From: Alteromonas sp. C1M14
GTDB taxonomy: Bacteria; Pseudomonadota; Gammaproteobacteria; Enterobacterales; Alteromonadaceae
Reading direction: 5' to 3'
Assembly (NCBI RefSeq): GCF_018860965.1
Contig: NZ_JAHKQF010000004.1
Location: forward strand, 62,001 to 126,000
Length of the DNA: 64,000 nucleotides
Position 1 is the first letter of the stretch. Every line of letters begins with the position of its first letter. Both the position numbers and the translations under genes were made by a program. The notes beneath the pieces are model-generated. The model did not search any database and was not told the DNA's origin. It worked only from the letters and a program-made list of their open reading frames with translations. This document shows positions 17,659 to 28,078 of this stretch, in pieces.

Positions 17659-18987
17659 TTAAAGAATAAACCGGCTTAAGTCTTCGTTATCCACCAAGGT
17701 CTCTAGGTGTGAATTGACATAGTCGGCATCAATGGTAAAAGTCTCGCCAGATTTTTCCGACGCATCATAAGAGATATCTTCCATTAACCGCTCTAACACG
17801 GTGTGCAGACGACGAGCACCAATGTTTTCTAACCGTTCATTTACCTGCCAAGCGGCTTCGGCGATGCGCTGAATACCGGATTCGGTGAACTCAATTTTAA
17901 CCCCTTCGGTTTCCATCAAGGCACGATACTGCTCGGTCAAAGACGCGTTGGGCTCGGTAAGAATACGTTTAAAATCTTCAACTTTCAGTGCCGCTAGCTC
18001 TACCCGAATAGGTAATCGACCCTGCATTTCTGGGATCAGATCCGACGGTTTACTCATTTGGAATGCACCAGATGCAATAAACAAAATGTGGTCAGTTTTG
18101 ATCATACCGTGCTTAGTTGACACCGTTGATCCTTCCACTAACGGCAGAAGATCACGCTGCACACCTTCTCGGGATACATCGGCAGAATTATTTCCCTCTC
18201 GCTTACAGATTTTATCAATCTCATCCACGAACACGATACCATGTTGCTCAACGGCTTCGATGGCTTGTTCTTTCAGATCTTCTTGATTAACCAACCGCGC
18301 GGCTTCTTCTTCAATAAGCAGTTTAAGGGCGTCTTTAATCTTCAGCTTTTTCTTTTTCTTTTGTGACCCAGACATATTTTGGAACATAGACTGTAATTGG
18401 TTAGTCATGTCTTCCATGCCTGGCGGTGCCATAATCTCCACACCCATTTGCGGCAATGCCACATCGATTTCTATTTCTTTGTCGTCAAGCTTGCCTTCCC
18501 GCAATTTTTTGCGGAAGTTCTGACGGGTGCCTTTATCTTCCACGTCTTCTTTTTTACCCCACGCATCTTCAGGCGGCGGCAATAAGACATCAAGAATACG
18601 CTCTTCAGCGGCTTCTTCAGCGCGGAACTTCACTTTCGCCACTTCCCGCTCTTTGGTCATTTTAACGGCAATATCGGCCAGATCCCGGATAATGGATTCG
18701 ACTTCTTTGCCCACATAACCCACTTCGGTAAACTTGGTGGCTTCCACTTTAATGAAGGGGGCGTTTGCCAACTTAGCTAAACGGCGGGCAATTTCAGTTT
18801 TACCCACACCCGTAGGCCCAATCATTAAGATATTTTTAGGCGTGACTTCCTGACGCAATTCTTCAGGTAACTGCATACGACGCCAGCGGTTTCTTAGGGC
18901 AATTGACACCGCCCGCTTGGCATCTTGCTGACCGATAATGTGGCGATCCAACTCGTGAACTATTTCTCTGGGTGTCATCTCAGACAT
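17659..18987 (-). CDS. hslU: ATP-dependent protease ATPase subunit HslU
   Basis: HslU is the AAA+ unfoldase that feeds substrates to HslV. The 442 residues match the family. The Walker A motif is GPTGVGKTE, Walker B is FVDEIDK, the pore-loop region has [11 protein letters not shown], and sensor/arginine-finger segments follow ([10 protein letters not shown]). The acidic/lysine-rich I-domain lies at about residues 110-240. It is transcribed after hslV from a heat-shock promoter at 19654-19682. Confidence 0.98.
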   Translation of the reverse strand: MSEMTPREIVHELDRHIIGQQDAKRAVSIALRNRWRRMQLPEELRQEVTPKNILMIGPTGVGKTEIARRLAKLANAPFIKVEATKFTEVGYVGKEVESIIRDLADIAVKMTKEREVAKVKFRAEEAAEERILDVLLPPPEDAWGKKEDVEDKGTRQNFRKKLREGKLDDKEIEIDVALPQMGVEIMAPPGMEDMTNQLQSMFQNMSGSQKKKKKLKIKDALKLLIEEEAARLVNQEDLKEQAIEAVEQHGIVFVDEIDKICKREGNNSADVSREGVQRDLLPLVEGSTVSTKHGMIKTDHILFIASGAFQMSKPSDLIPEMQGRLPIRVELAALKVEDFKRILTEPNASLTEQYRALMETEGVKIEFTESGIQRIAEAAWQVNERLENIGARRLHTVLERLMEDISYDASEKSGETFTIDADYVNSHLETLVDNEDLSRFIL

Positions 18988-19065
18988 AATAAACCTTCTT
19001 TTCTTTTAGCTGTGTGTCACAGCAATCAACTGCAGTTGGGTAGACGAAACCGTCACTGCAATCGA

Positions 19066-19590
19066 TTAATAATCTAATACTTCTATTGTCTGATGATGGT
19101 TGGTATACACGCAAATATCACCAGCAATGGTTAAACTCTTTTCTGCAATCTCTTTGGCAGGCAGCTCGGTATTGGCCAACAACGCCGTTGCTGCGGCTTG
19201 GGCATACGCGCCACCAGAACCAATGGCAATAAGATCGTTCTCAGGCTGCACGACGTCGCCGTTACCGGTAATAATAAACGATGCCGTTTCATCGGCCACC
19301 GCCAGTAACGCTTCTAATTTGCGTAGCATGCGATCCGTTCGCCAATCTTTGGCTAATTCCACGGCAGCGCGGGTGAGATGACCCTGATGCATTTCCAGTT
19401 TAGATTCAAACCGTTCAAATAAGGTAAACGCATCGGCGGTGCCACCAGCAAAGCCGGCCAATACTTTATTGTTGTACAGGCGGCGCACTTTTTTCGCATT
19501 GCCTTTCATTACTGTATTGCCCAAAGAGACTTGACCATCTCCGGCAATGACGACCTGATTATCACGTCTTACAGATACTATCGTTGTCAC
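19066..19590 (-). CDS. hslV: ATP-dependent protease peptidase subunit HslV
   Basis: HslV is the proteasome-like threonine peptidase of the HslUV complex. The true start is the GTG at 19590, not an ATG 36 bases earlier. From there the protein reads M-TTIVSVRR, so removal of the methionine exposes the catalytic threonine, and GGGG lies seven bases upstream. The length is then 174 residues, normal for the family. GDGQVSLG, the lysine in [10 protein letters not shown] and [11 protein letters not shown] are present. It is 78 bases upstream of hslU. Confidence 0.97.
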   Translation of the reverse strand: MTTIVSVRRDNQVVIAGDGQVSLGNTVMKGNAKKVRRLYNNKVLAGFAGGTADAFTLFERFESKLEMHQGHLTRAAVELAKDWRTDRMLRKLEALLAVADETASFIITGNGDVVQPENDLIAIGSGGAYAQAAATALLANTELPAKEIAEKSLTIAGDICVYTNHHQTIEVLDY

Positions 19591-19653
19591 GTTAATTCCC
19601 CATGTTGCGGGTGTTGTCTGAGTCAATATCAGACGAAAAAAACCAATGAAGGA

Positions 19654-19682
19654 TAAGTGGGGGATGACACGCTTTTTTCAAG
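19654..19682 (-). promoter_or_regulatory. Sigma-32 heat-shock promoter of hslVU
   Basis: On the minus strand CTTGAAA (19682-19676), a 13-base spacer and CCCCACTTA (19662-19654) match the RpoH consensus closely. The site is 64 bases upstream of the hslV start. The gene for RpoH itself lies 11 kb away in the same window. Confidence 0.85.
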
Positions 19683-19752
19683 GGCAGATTTTGGGATTTA
19701 GCCGCCAAGGCTGACGCCATGATTTGGCAGTCAGCACTTTGTATGGCTTAGG

Positions 19753-20319
19753 CTACAGGTTCCAGTAGAGGATCATGCAGGTGGTAATATTCACTTTTCG
19801 TAGGCTGTGTCGTGCGCGCTCTGCATCGCGTTTGGTTTGTAATGGCCCCATAATGACCCGAAACCATTCACCGTTAGTGCCTGTGGACGCGCGCACTTGG
19901 GCTTCTAACCCTTGAAAGGCGATTTTTGCTTTCATTTCGTCGGCTTGAGAACGGGTTCTAAACGAACCACACTGCAACAAATACAGTTTGTCTGATTTTT
20001 TCTGCTCTGCCACTTCCACTTCGACTTCATAACCCGGTAAGGTTTTGATGTATTCCCATTCTTCCTCGGGTAACTCTGGAAGTTCCTCTTCTTCGGTAAG
20101 TTGCGGCAGCGGTGTCATGGGCGCATCGGCCGTTTCATCCACATTATCTTTAATGGAAAACAAAAAATAGATAAGTAATAAAATCGCGACAACCACGCCC
20201 ACCAAACGAACCCACACTTTCTTCTTGTTAGTTTGTGGCGGCGGCGCTTTGCCTTTATTGCTGTTTTTCTTTTTATTCTGTGGTGTGCGACCACGAGAAA
20301 CATAATCACGTTGAGCCAT
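19753..20319 (-). CDS. ftsN: SPOR-domain cell division protein FtsN-like
   Basis: This 188-residue bitopic inner-membrane protein should bind denuded septal glycan and activate septal peptidoglycan synthesis. A basic cytoplasmic tail with the start MAQRDYVSRGR is typical of FtsN. A membrane helix follows at about 35-56, then an acidic linker and a SPOR domain from about residue 110 (YLLQCGSFRTRSQADEMKA, WFRVIMGPL). It is shorter than E. coli FtsN (319), mainly in the linker. Location between priA and hslV matches the conserved order priA-ftsN-hslV-hslU. Confidence 0.9.
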   Translation of the reverse strand: MAQRDYVSRGRTPQNKKKNSNKGKAPPPQTNKKKVWVRLVGVVVAILLLIYFLFSIKDNVDETADAPMTPLPQLTEEEELPELPEEEWEYIKTLPGYEVEVEVAEQKKSDKLYLLQCGSFRTRSQADEMKAKIAFQGLEAQVRASTGTNGEWFRVIMGPLQTKRDAERARHSLRKVNITTCMILYWNL

Positions 20320-20421
20320 AAGCGGCGAATAATCCCGTAAAAATAAACCTGTTTTTCTTTCGCCAGTGTATCGCTATTTTAATAAAAAAGCTGCCCGTAT
20401 CTTCGCCAATTGTATTGCCAA

Positions 20422-22593
20422 TTAACTAAAATCTGAGGGATCAACATCGAGTGACCATCGCACCCGAGTAGCAAGGGGTAATGCCGAAAGATTAGGTAGG
20501 GCCTTGCGCAACAAGGTATTAATGGCCTTACGTTGGGTTCCTTGCAACACCAGCATAAACCGATAGCGCCCCTGCCGCTTTTCAATTAAACAAGGCAGTG
20601 GGCCGTTTAATCGCACATTGTCTGTCGCCAAAATTTGTTTGGCTTGCTCTAAAAAATCCCACGCCATGGCGCCATGGGTCGCCTCAGCGCGGATCACCGC
20701 CTGTGACTGAAATGGCGGCATGGCTGCCAGTTTTCTTTCTTCCAATGCTTGGCGGGCAAAGTGATGATACCCATTGTGAATTAGGTCCTGTAACAAGGGA
20801 TGCCCTGGATTATGGGTTTGTAGCCACATTTCTCCCGGTTTAGACGCTCGCCCGGCTCTTCCTGCTAGCTGGGTAACTAATTGAGCAAGCTTCTCACTGG
20901 CACGAAAATCAGCACTGAATAATGCCCCATCACAATCCATGACCACCACCAAGGTAACATGGGGAAAATGATGCCCCTTTGACAATATTTGGGTACCGAT
21001 TAGTAGCTGGTATTTCTGCCCGTTAATGTCATCGAGGGTGCGCTGTAATTTATCTTTACCGCGCACCGAATCGCTGTCGATTCTTACCTGCTTTACGCCC
21101 GCAAATAACTGAGCGAGCCCTTCTTCAATTTGTTCTGTGCCCACACCGGCAGTCACCAAGCTGTGTTCACCACATTGGGGACATTGCTTAGGAATGGGTT
21201 TCACCCCGCCGCAATGATGACACTGTAAACGCTGCTGACTGCGATGTACGGTATAAGGCCGCTCACAACGTCGACAATCCACAGAATGCCCACAGTGGTG
21301 ACACAATAACGCTGGGGCATAACCTCGACGGTTCACAAAAACCAGCACCTGATTTCCCATGGACAAATGCTGACGCATAATACTGATCATGCCATCGGCA
21401 AGACCAAACTGCATACGCTGATCTCGCACATCCAATAAATGTTGGTGCGTTTGTACTGCACCACCGGCCCGTTTAGTCAGATGCAAGTGTCCATAGCGTT
21501 TAGATAAAGCATTGTTTAAGGTTTCTAATGACGGCGTGGCCGTTCCCAACACCAAAGGGACGTTTTCTGTACTCGCCCGCATAACGGCAAGATCTCGCGC
21601 ATGATATCTAAGGCCATCTTGCTGCTTATAGGATTCATCATGCTCTTCATCAACGATGATCATGCCAGGGAATTTTAATGGCGTGAAGATGGCAGAACGT
21701 GTGCCGATAATAATGCCCAATTCCCCTTCTCTGGCCCGTTGCCAAACCGCTAAGCGGTCTTTATCGTTTAGCTGAGAATGAAGCACGCCAATATCAATAC
21801 CGAAGCGTTTTGCAAAGCGTGACACCGTTTGAGGGGTGAGCCCAATTTCTGGTACTAATATAAGCACCTGCTGCCCGCCGGCCAGTACTTCTTCAATGGC
21901 CTGTAGATACACTTCTGTTTTGCCGCTTCCGGTAACACCCTCAAGCAAAAACGGCGCAAATTGCCCCCGGGATTGGTTAATGGCGGCAATCGCCACCCCT
22001 TGTTCTTTGTCTGGAAGTGGCTTACTGCCAATCTTTAAATCTGTCAGCCACATACGGGGTTTTAGTGGCGGTGGGCGGTTCTCTTCCACAATCAGTGCTT
22101 TGTCAGCGAGGCCTTTGATCACCGTAGTAGCAAAATGGCTTTTAAGTTCACTGTCTCGCATTGGGCCATTGAGCAACACCTGTAAACACGCGGCCTGTCG
22201 TTTTGCCCGTGTGAGTGAAGCCACATTTTCCTCACCGTTCCCCTTCACCTTCCACCAACGCTCATCCACAGGACGCGCCGACTCGCCTTTACGCAATAAT
22301 ACGGGCAACACGGTGTGGATGACTTCGCCGATGGGATGCAAGTAATACTGAGATAACCAATGACACAGGGTAAGCTGCACCTCATCGATAACGGCGGCCT
22401 CATCCAGTACCGTGTCTAGTGGCTTTATTTTACTGATATTGGCAGGGTTTGAGCTTTCACCCAGCACCACCCCCACCACCTTGCGAGGGCCAAAAGGCAC
22501 GATAACTCGGCAACCGGGCTGGGGCACCGCGTCACTACTATAGGTAAAAGACTGTCGTAGCGGTACGGGTACCGCAACTTCAACAAAATGCAT
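20422..22593 (-). CDS. priA: Primosomal protein N' (replication restart helicase)
   Basis: PriA restarts stalled replication forks by remodelling them and loading the primosome. The 723-residue protein has the N-terminal 3'-end-binding domain, the helicase motif I GVTGSGKTEVYL, DEEH (motif II), GTATPS, a zinc-binding insertion with paired CxxC motifs (CHHCG, CRRC, CHHCG, CPQCG) and the C-terminal helicase motif LAGRAGRA. The ATG at 22593 has GGAA upstream and is preferred over the GTG one codon earlier. It is divergent from rpmE. Confidence 0.97.
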   Translation of the reverse strand: MHFVEVAVPVPLRQSFTYSSDAVPQPGCRVIVPFGPRKVVGVVLGESSNPANISKIKPLDTVLDEAAVIDEVQLTLCHWLSQYYLHPIGEVIHTVLPVLLRKGESARPVDERWWKVKGNGEENVASLTRAKRQAACLQVLLNGPMRDSELKSHFATTVIKGLADKALIVEENRPPPLKPRMWLTDLKIGSKPLPDKEQGVAIAAINQSRGQFAPFLLEGVTGSGKTEVYLQAIEEVLAGGQQVLILVPEIGLTPQTVSRFAKRFGIDIGVLHSQLNDKDRLAVWQRAREGELGIIIGTRSAIFTPLKFPGMIIVDEEHDESYKQQDGLRYHARDLAVMRASTENVPLVLGTATPSLETLNNALSKRYGHLHLTKRAGGAVQTHQHLLDVRDQRMQFGLADGMISIMRQHLSMGNQVLVFVNRRGYAPALLCHHCGHSVDCRRCERPYTVHRSQQRLQCHHCGGVKPIPKQCPQCGEHSLVTAGVGTEQIEEGLAQLFAGVKQVRIDSDSVRGKDKLQRTLDDINGQKYQLLIGTQILSKGHHFPHVTLVVVMDCDGALFSADFRASEKLAQLVTQLAGRAGRASKPGEMWLQTHNPGHPLLQDLIHNGYHHFARQALEERKLAAMPPFQSQAVIRAEATHGAMAWDFLEQAKQILATDNVRLNGPLPCLIEKRQGRYRFMLVLQGTQRKAINTLLRKALPNLSALPLATRVRWSLDVDPSDFS

Positions 22594-22831
22594 CACATTT
22601 CCAATAAAGATAATCGTTGTTCAGGGCGTGTATGACGGCTGTGATCCCTACGGAATCGCCAACTGACCATTTTTTCTTCACTTTTAACCATCAGTTCTTG
22701 ATCAAAGCGGCGTCATACATTAATATGCGCCGCTCTTTACGGCAAGGCCTCGTGTCTTGTATTGAATATAGTTGCGTATGGTGTTCAGCTTCGGGCTGGA
22801 TAGCGATACGGCCTTAGCATTGAGGTAACCC

Positions 22832-23044
22832 ATGAAACAAGATATCCATCCTGAATACAAAGAAATTACTGCAACCTGTTCTTGTGGTAACGTTATTCAA
22901 GTACGCTCTACTTTAGGTAAAGACCTTAACCTAGACGTATGCTCTAAGTGCCACCCTTTCTACACTGGTAAGCAACGTAACGTTGATACCGGCGGGCGTG
23001 TTGATCGCTTCAAGAAACGTTTTGGTGCACTTAGCAAGAAATAA
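22832..23044 (+). CDS. rpmE: 50S ribosomal protein L31, zinc-binding type
   Basis: This 70-residue ribosomal protein has the four cysteines of the zinc form (C16 and C18 in CSCG, C37 and C40 in CSKC). It starts MKQDIHPEY and carries the conserved FYTGKQR segment. The ATG at 22832 has GAGG nine bases upstream. It is monocistronic and followed by a strong terminator. Confidence 0.98.
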   Translation: MKQDIHPEYKEITATCSCGNVIQVRSTLGKDLNLDVCSKCHPFYTGKQRNVDTGGRVDRFKKRFGALSKK

Positions 23045-23060
23045 ATTTGTACCTTCTTTA

Positions 23061-23086
23061 AAAAAAGCGCCTTTAGGCGCTTTTTT
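23061..23086 (+). terminator. Rho-independent terminator of rpmE
   Basis: The AAAAAAGCGCC arm, TTTA loop and GGCGCTTTTTT arm form a perfect stem with a T-run, 16 bases after the stop codon. Confidence 0.95.
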
Positions 23087-23405
23087 TGTGTCTTCAATAC
23101 TGACATCTGTTGCCCTATCCATTTCCCACGGCCAATACCGTCTCCGAGGTTATATTCACAACGTTAACCATAATCACCTTATCTAATAAATAACATGAAT
23201 AGTGATAATTGGAATTTCCGGTTTGTTTCCAAATTTAAGACACATTACAGTTATTTATATGTTAGCGCCTTATCTGATATGTACTGAATAAGGTGTTGTG
23301 ATACATTTGTAAACAAGTGTCGCTAAAATTATAAAAGCAATATGTGGCAGTGCAGCGAAATTGCAGTTATGCAAAGACCGAAACCTGAGAAGGACACAAA
23401 AAATA
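23087..23405. other. Intergenic region upstream of the malic enzyme
   Basis: About 320 AT-rich bases carry the promoter for the malic enzyme. I see a near-palindrome ACATTTGT-AA-ACAAGTGT at 23303-23320 and a CCTTAT/ATAAGG pair just before it, which could be operators. No gene is visible. Confidence 0.4.
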
Positions 23406-24647
23406 ATGTCAGACTTCAGACAACGCGCCCTCGATTACCACGCCCTCCCTACACCAGGCAAAATCAAGGTTGAGTTGTCAACGCCCGCAGACAGCGTTGA
23501 TGATCTCTCACTCGCGTATAGCCCCGGTGTCGCCGAACCCGTAAGGGAAATCGCCGATGATCCTGATGCCGCGTATCGCTATACGGCAAAGGGCAACATG
23601 GTTGCCGTTATTAGTAACGGCACCGCCATTCTCGGTCTTGGAAATTTAGGCCCCTTAGCCTCAAAGCCTGTAATGGAAGGTAAAGCACTTCTGTTTAAAC
23701 GCTTTGCCGGTTTAGATGCCATCGATATCGAAGTCAAGCATCGTACTACCGAAGAGTTTATTAATACGGTGGCAAATATTGCCGACACCTTTGGGGGGAT
23801 TAATTTAGAAGATATCAAAGCCCCTGAATGTTTCGAAATCGAACAAGAACTTATTAAACGCTGTAAAATCCCTGTGTTTCATGATGACCAGCATGGAACG
23901 GCCATAGTCACTGCCGCAGGCATGCTAAATGCGCTAGAAATTCAAGGTAAAAAAATACAAGAGGCAAAAATCGTATGTATGGGTGCAGGTGCTGCGGCGG
24001 TAGCCTGTATGGAGCTACTAATTAAATGCGGAGCCCAACGTGAACGTATTTATATGCTTGACCGCAAAGGGGTGATCCATACCCGTCGCGAAGGCCTTAC
24101 CGAACATAAAATGCTGTTTGCTAACAATACCGATAAACGCACATTGGAAGATGTGATGGATGGCGCGGATATTTTCGTGGGCGTATCGGGCCCCGATGTT
24201 CTGCCACCTGAAGCATTAGCGCTTATGGCGCCCAACCCCATTGTGTTTGCCTGCTCCAACCCAGATCCAGAAATTAAACCCGAGTTGGCCCACGAAGTGC
24301 GAGACGATCTGATTATGGCAACGGGTCGTTCAGACTACCCTAATCAGGTAAATAACGTTTTATGCTTTCCCTTTATCTTCCGTGGTGCGCTAGATGTTAG
24401 AGCCTCCGCCATTAACGATGAAATGAAAGTGGCGGCCGTTGAAGCCTTGCGTTCCATCTCCAAAGAACCGGTACCCGATGACGTACTCAAAGCCAGTAAC
24501 ACCACGTCGTTGTCCTTTGGTAAAGACTATATTATCCCTAAACCCATGGATGAACGCTTACGCCTGCGCATCGCCAAAGCTGTCGCTTTAGCGGCCATTG
24601 AATCCGGTGTGGCCGGTATCGAGACCCTGCCGCCCCAATACGGTTAA
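23406..24647 (+). CDS. maeB: Malic enzyme (short form)
   Basis: It decarboxylates malate to pyruvate with reduction of NAD(P)+. The 413-residue protein equals the N-terminal malic domain of E. coli MaeB without its phosphotransacetylase-like tail. Conserved segments are YSPGVAEPV, DDQHGTAIV, GAGAAAVACME (nucleotide fold), FACSNPDPE and QVNNVLCFPFI. The ATG at 23406 (MSDFRQ) has AGAAGGA upstream. The longer frame starting at 23361 lacks a ribosome-binding site. Cofactor preference cannot be read with certainty, so the gene symbol is by family only. Confidence 0.88.
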   Translation: MSDFRQRALDYHALPTPGKIKVELSTPADSVDDLSLAYSPGVAEPVREIADDPDAAYRYTAKGNMVAVISNGTAILGLGNLGPLASKPVMEGKALLFKRFAGLDAIDIEVKHRTTEEFINTVANIADTFGGINLEDIKAPECFEIEQELIKRCKIPVFHDDQHGTAIVTAAGMLNALEIQGKKIQEAKIVCMGAGAAAVACMELLIKCGAQRERIYMLDRKGVIHTRREGLTEHKMLFANNTDKRTLEDVMDGADIFVGVSGPDVLPPEALALMAPNPIVFACSNPDPEIKPELAHEVRDDLIMATGRSDYPNQVNNVLCFPFIFRGALDVRASAINDEMKVAAVEALRSISKEPVPDDVLKASNTTSLSFGKDYIIPKPMDERLRLRIAKAVALAAIESGVAGIETLPPQYG

Positions 24648-24662
24648 GCACAGCATAAAAGC

Positions 24663-24692
24663 AAAAAGCCAGCATTGAATGCTGGCTTTTTT
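24663..24692. terminator. Bidirectional terminator between malic enzyme and metJ
   Basis: AAAAAGCCAGCAT-TGA-ATGCTGGCTTTTTT is a perfect hairpin with A-run and T-run. It lies between two convergent genes, so it can end transcription both ways. Confidence 0.95.
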
Positions 24693-24696
24693 GTGC

Positions 24697-25020
24697 TTAT
24701 TCTTCTTCGTTGTCTACACTAGAATCTATGCCCATGTCTTCCATAATTTGACGCGCCTCTGCTGGAATGCGATTAGGATTGTCTTTACGAAGATCATCAT
24801 CGTTGGGTAAAGGTTGACCGGTGAAGGCATGCAGAAAAGCTTCACAGAGCAATTCTGAGTTTGTAGCATGACGCAGATTATTAATTTGTCGGCGGGTACG
24901 TTCGTCTGTGAGTACCTTTAAGACATTGATTGGGATTGAGACGGTAACTTTTTTAACCTGCTCACTTTTTTTCCCATGTTCTGCGTAGGGGTGGATATAC
25001 TTACCGTTCCATTCTGCCAT
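24697..25020 (-). CDS. metJ: Methionine repressor MetJ
   Basis: This 107-residue ribbon-helix-helix repressor binds S-adenosylmethionine as co-repressor and shuts off methionine genes. It matches the E. coli length (105) and sequence: [20 protein letters not shown] at the start, the DNA-binding strand [13 protein letters not shown], and [20 protein letters not shown]. It is divergent from metF, with MetJ boxes in the shared intergenic region, so it probably regulates both metF and itself. Confidence 0.98.
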   Translation of the reverse strand: MAEWNGKYIHPYAEHGKKSEQVKKVTVSIPINVLKVLTDERTRRQINNLRHATNSELLCEAFLHAFTGQPLPNDDDLRKDNPNRIPAEARQIMEDMGIDSSVDNEEE

Positions 25021-25110
25021 TTTTAATTCTCAAATTGCCTGTTTTTGTAATTTATAGGCAGAAATTCTAAACAATGTAGCGAAAAGGTCAATTAAGCCGT
25101 GTAAACCTCT

Positions 25111-25154
25111 TGACGTCCAGACATATATTATTTAGTTTAGACGTCTAAACGTCC
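25111..25154. promoter_or_regulatory. MetJ operator (met boxes) between metJ and metF
   Basis: Two pairs of adjacent 8-mers resemble the AGACGTCT consensus: TGACGTCC-AGACATAT at 25111-25126 and AGACGTCT-AAACGTCC at 25139-25154. One box is a perfect match. Cooperative MetJ dimers bind such tandem boxes. The second pair ends 19 bases before the metF start. Confidence 0.9.
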
Positions 25155-25164
25155 ATAAAAGTGA

Positions 25165-26064
<900 letters not shown>

Positions 26065-26150
26065 TGGCTAAAAATCCTTTGCCCTCGCGTTGACAGTGGT
26101 TACACTAATCAGGCAAGCATGTATTTTACGTTGTATACAAGGAGATCGTT

Positions 26151-27035
26151 TTGTCTGATAACCGCTGGGTGAAACTCTGGCATGAAAAGCGTCCTCAAGC
26201 GGTGACGTTTTTTCAAATATTTTTACGCCGTTGTCGCCAAGACAATATCACTATTTCCGCGGGCCATTTAGCGTACGTCACCTTGTTGTCCCTGGTGCCT
26301 TTTATCATGGTTACCTTTACGGTGATGTCGGCATTTCCTGCCTTTGCCTCTGTGCGCACTAAGCTCGAAGCATTTGTTTTCTCGAACTTTGTTCCCACCG
26401 CCGGTGACGTAGTACAAAATTACATGTCAGACTTTGTCTCCAATGCCTCTGAAATGGGCGCGGTGGGTATACTGTCACTGCTTATTGTGGCCTTGCTGTT
26501 GATTTCCAATGTGGACAAAACCCTCAACCGTATTTGGCGCACCCAAAGCGATCGCCCCATTATTTATACGTTTGCCATTTATTGGATGGTGATCACCCTT
26601 GGCCCAATGTTAATGGGGTCGAGTGTGGCGATCAGTTCTTATTTGGTGGGCGTAGCCGAATTTGCAGAAGAATATACCCCGGGCGTGGGCACGTTTATGC
26701 TCACCCTGATCCCTAGTTTTGCCGCTTTACTGGCGTTTATTATTCTTTATTTGCTGGTACCTAACCGGCGGGTAAAATACTCCCATGCCCTTATAGGTGC
26801 CGTGGTTGCCACCATATTTTTTGAGTTTACGAAAAAAGGTTTTGCCCTTTACATCACAAACTTTACCTCATACCAGGTGATATATGGCGCACTGGCGGTG
26901 TTACCCATTTTGTTTTTGTGGGTCTATGTTTCTTGGATAGTGGTGCTGGTTGGCGCAGAATTCACCTGTAGCTTAGAAGATGCCTTTGGTGATATTCGGG
27001 CCAGTGAAGAACCCCGTAAAGTCCCGGTGGAATAA
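26151..27035 (+). CDS. YihY/UPF0761-family inner-membrane protein
   Basis: This 294-residue integral membrane protein has about six predicted helices and the family segments ISAGHLAYVTLLSLVP, LLISNVDKTLNRIWR and GALAVLPILFLWVYVSW. The family was once called ribonuclease BN by mistake, and its function is unsettled. The start is a TTG at 26151, preceded by AGGAG six bases upstream. No better ATG exists nearby. Confidence 0.88.
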   Translation: MSDNRWVKLWHEKRPQAVTFFQIFLRRCRQDNITISAGHLAYVTLLSLVPFIMVTFTVMSAFPAFASVRTKLEAFVFSNFVPTAGDVVQNYMSDFVSNASEMGAVGILSLLIVALLLISNVDKTLNRIWRTQSDRPIIYTFAIYWMVITLGPMLMGSSVAISSYLVGVAEFAEEYTPGVGTFMLTLIPSFAALLAFIILYLLVPNRRVKYSHALIGAVVATIFFEFTKKGFALYITNFTSYQVIYGALAVLPILFLWVYVSWIVVLVGAEFTCSLEDAFGDIRASEEPRKVPVE

Positions 27036-27070
27036 TCGACTAGTGGTGGCACTATTTATGGTGAGAAATA

Positions 27071-27097
27071 AAAAACGGGCCTTAGCCCGTTTTTTTA
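27071..27097. terminator. Bidirectional terminator after yihY
   Basis: AAAAACGGGC-CTTA-GCCCGTTTTTTT forms a short GC stem flanked by A and T runs between convergent genes. Confidence 0.92.
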
Positions 27098-27102
27098 TTC
27101 AC

Positions 27103-27753
27103 TTAATTTTTCATCGTTTGGATAAAAGCATCGGACTCTGCCACCGCCGTTTGCATTTCACCAATAAGGCGAGACACATCTTGCTGTATGGTTTCAAGCT
27201 CCCCTTGTAAAGCCCCAACCGCACTGGCATTAAGATTATGCTTTAAATACAACACATTATCCTGTAAGGCCGTTAACACCGGCTGCATTCTGCCTTCGGC
27301 TTTTCTCATCGCTTTGATCATGGTTTCGTACTGACGTTGCGTGGTGCGAAGCTTATCTGCACTGGCACGGCGCAGCTTATCACTGTCATATTTATCCAGC
27401 TCTTCTTCCCATTCAGCAAAAAGCGCATCGGCTACGCTTTCTACTTTGTCGATACGATCGCTAACATCCTCTGCCGCGGCGACACTATCTTGATATTCAC
27501 CATTGAGATCATCATAAACATCTTCGAGTTCGCCACCATCAAAATTGATCAGCGCGCTGAATTCTTCTAAGGCATCAGCAAACTGCTCTTGAGCGTCCTC
27601 CTGAGACGATTGAGCGTTTTCCACCCTGTCTACCAGGATATCCCGCTTTTCTACGCCTAGCTTCTCCCAGGCCGAGTAATACGCAGATTGACACCCACTT
27701 AACGACAGACTGATGGCCAGCCCTATCAAACCTGCTTGCCATTTCCTCATCAT
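27103..27753 (-). CDS. DUF2959-family coiled-coil lipoprotein
   Basis: This 216-residue lipoprotein has a signal peptide with the lipobox LSGC (lipidated cysteine at residue 21). The remainder is acidic and helical with long heptad-like stretches (for example VENAQSSQEDAQEQFADAL and LRRASADKLRTTQRQYETM), as in DUF2959 proteins. Function is unknown. Its start overlaps the stop of the small membrane protein upstream (ATGA), so the two are translationally coupled. Confidence 0.85.
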   Translation of the reverse strand: MMRKWQAGLIGLAISLSLSGCQSAYYSAWEKLGVEKRDILVDRVENAQSSQEDAQEQFADALEEFSALINFDGGELEDVYDDLNGEYQDSVAAAEDVSDRIDKVESVADALFAEWEEELDKYDSDKLRRASADKLRTTQRQYETMIKAMRKAEGRMQPVLTALQDNVLYLKHNLNASAVGALQGELETIQQDVSRLIGEMQTAVAESDAFIQTMKN

Positions 27754-27992
27754 AACCTCACCTCTGGCCCCCGATAACGGGCGGCATCAATAATTGCCCA
27801 TAGGTGAAAGATAGCCCCCACCGGCCAAAGAAAAAAGAATATCACTGTGGCTGCCAGGCCATAGCACGCAAAACAAATAATGAAAAATAACAGTGCTCTA
27901 AGTATGCGACCCTGAACTAGATGCCCCAAACCGGGAATAAAAAAGTTACAAATTGCCGCAATAACATTACCACCTGATCCCTGACCAGCCAT
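27750..27992 (-). CDS. Small two-helix membrane protein
   Basis: This 80-residue protein has a glycine-rich N-terminus, a FFIPGLGHLVQGR segment and two to three hydrophobic helices. The pattern of a helix, a basic GR turn and another helix resembles TM2-type proteins. It is not assigned to a characterised family. It is the first gene of a two-gene unit with the DUF2959 lipoprotein. Confidence 0.7.
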   Translation of the reverse strand: MAGQGSGGNVIAAICNFFIPGLGHLVQGRILRALLFFIICFACYGLAATVIFFFLWPVGAIFHLWAIIDAARYRGPEVRL

Positions 27993-28078
27993 ATAATCGT
28001 CCTCGTATATTAGGTAAATATGTGTTTTAGTAGCTAAACTAAACTAAAAAAACAAGACATACAACGCACTGAAATAAA

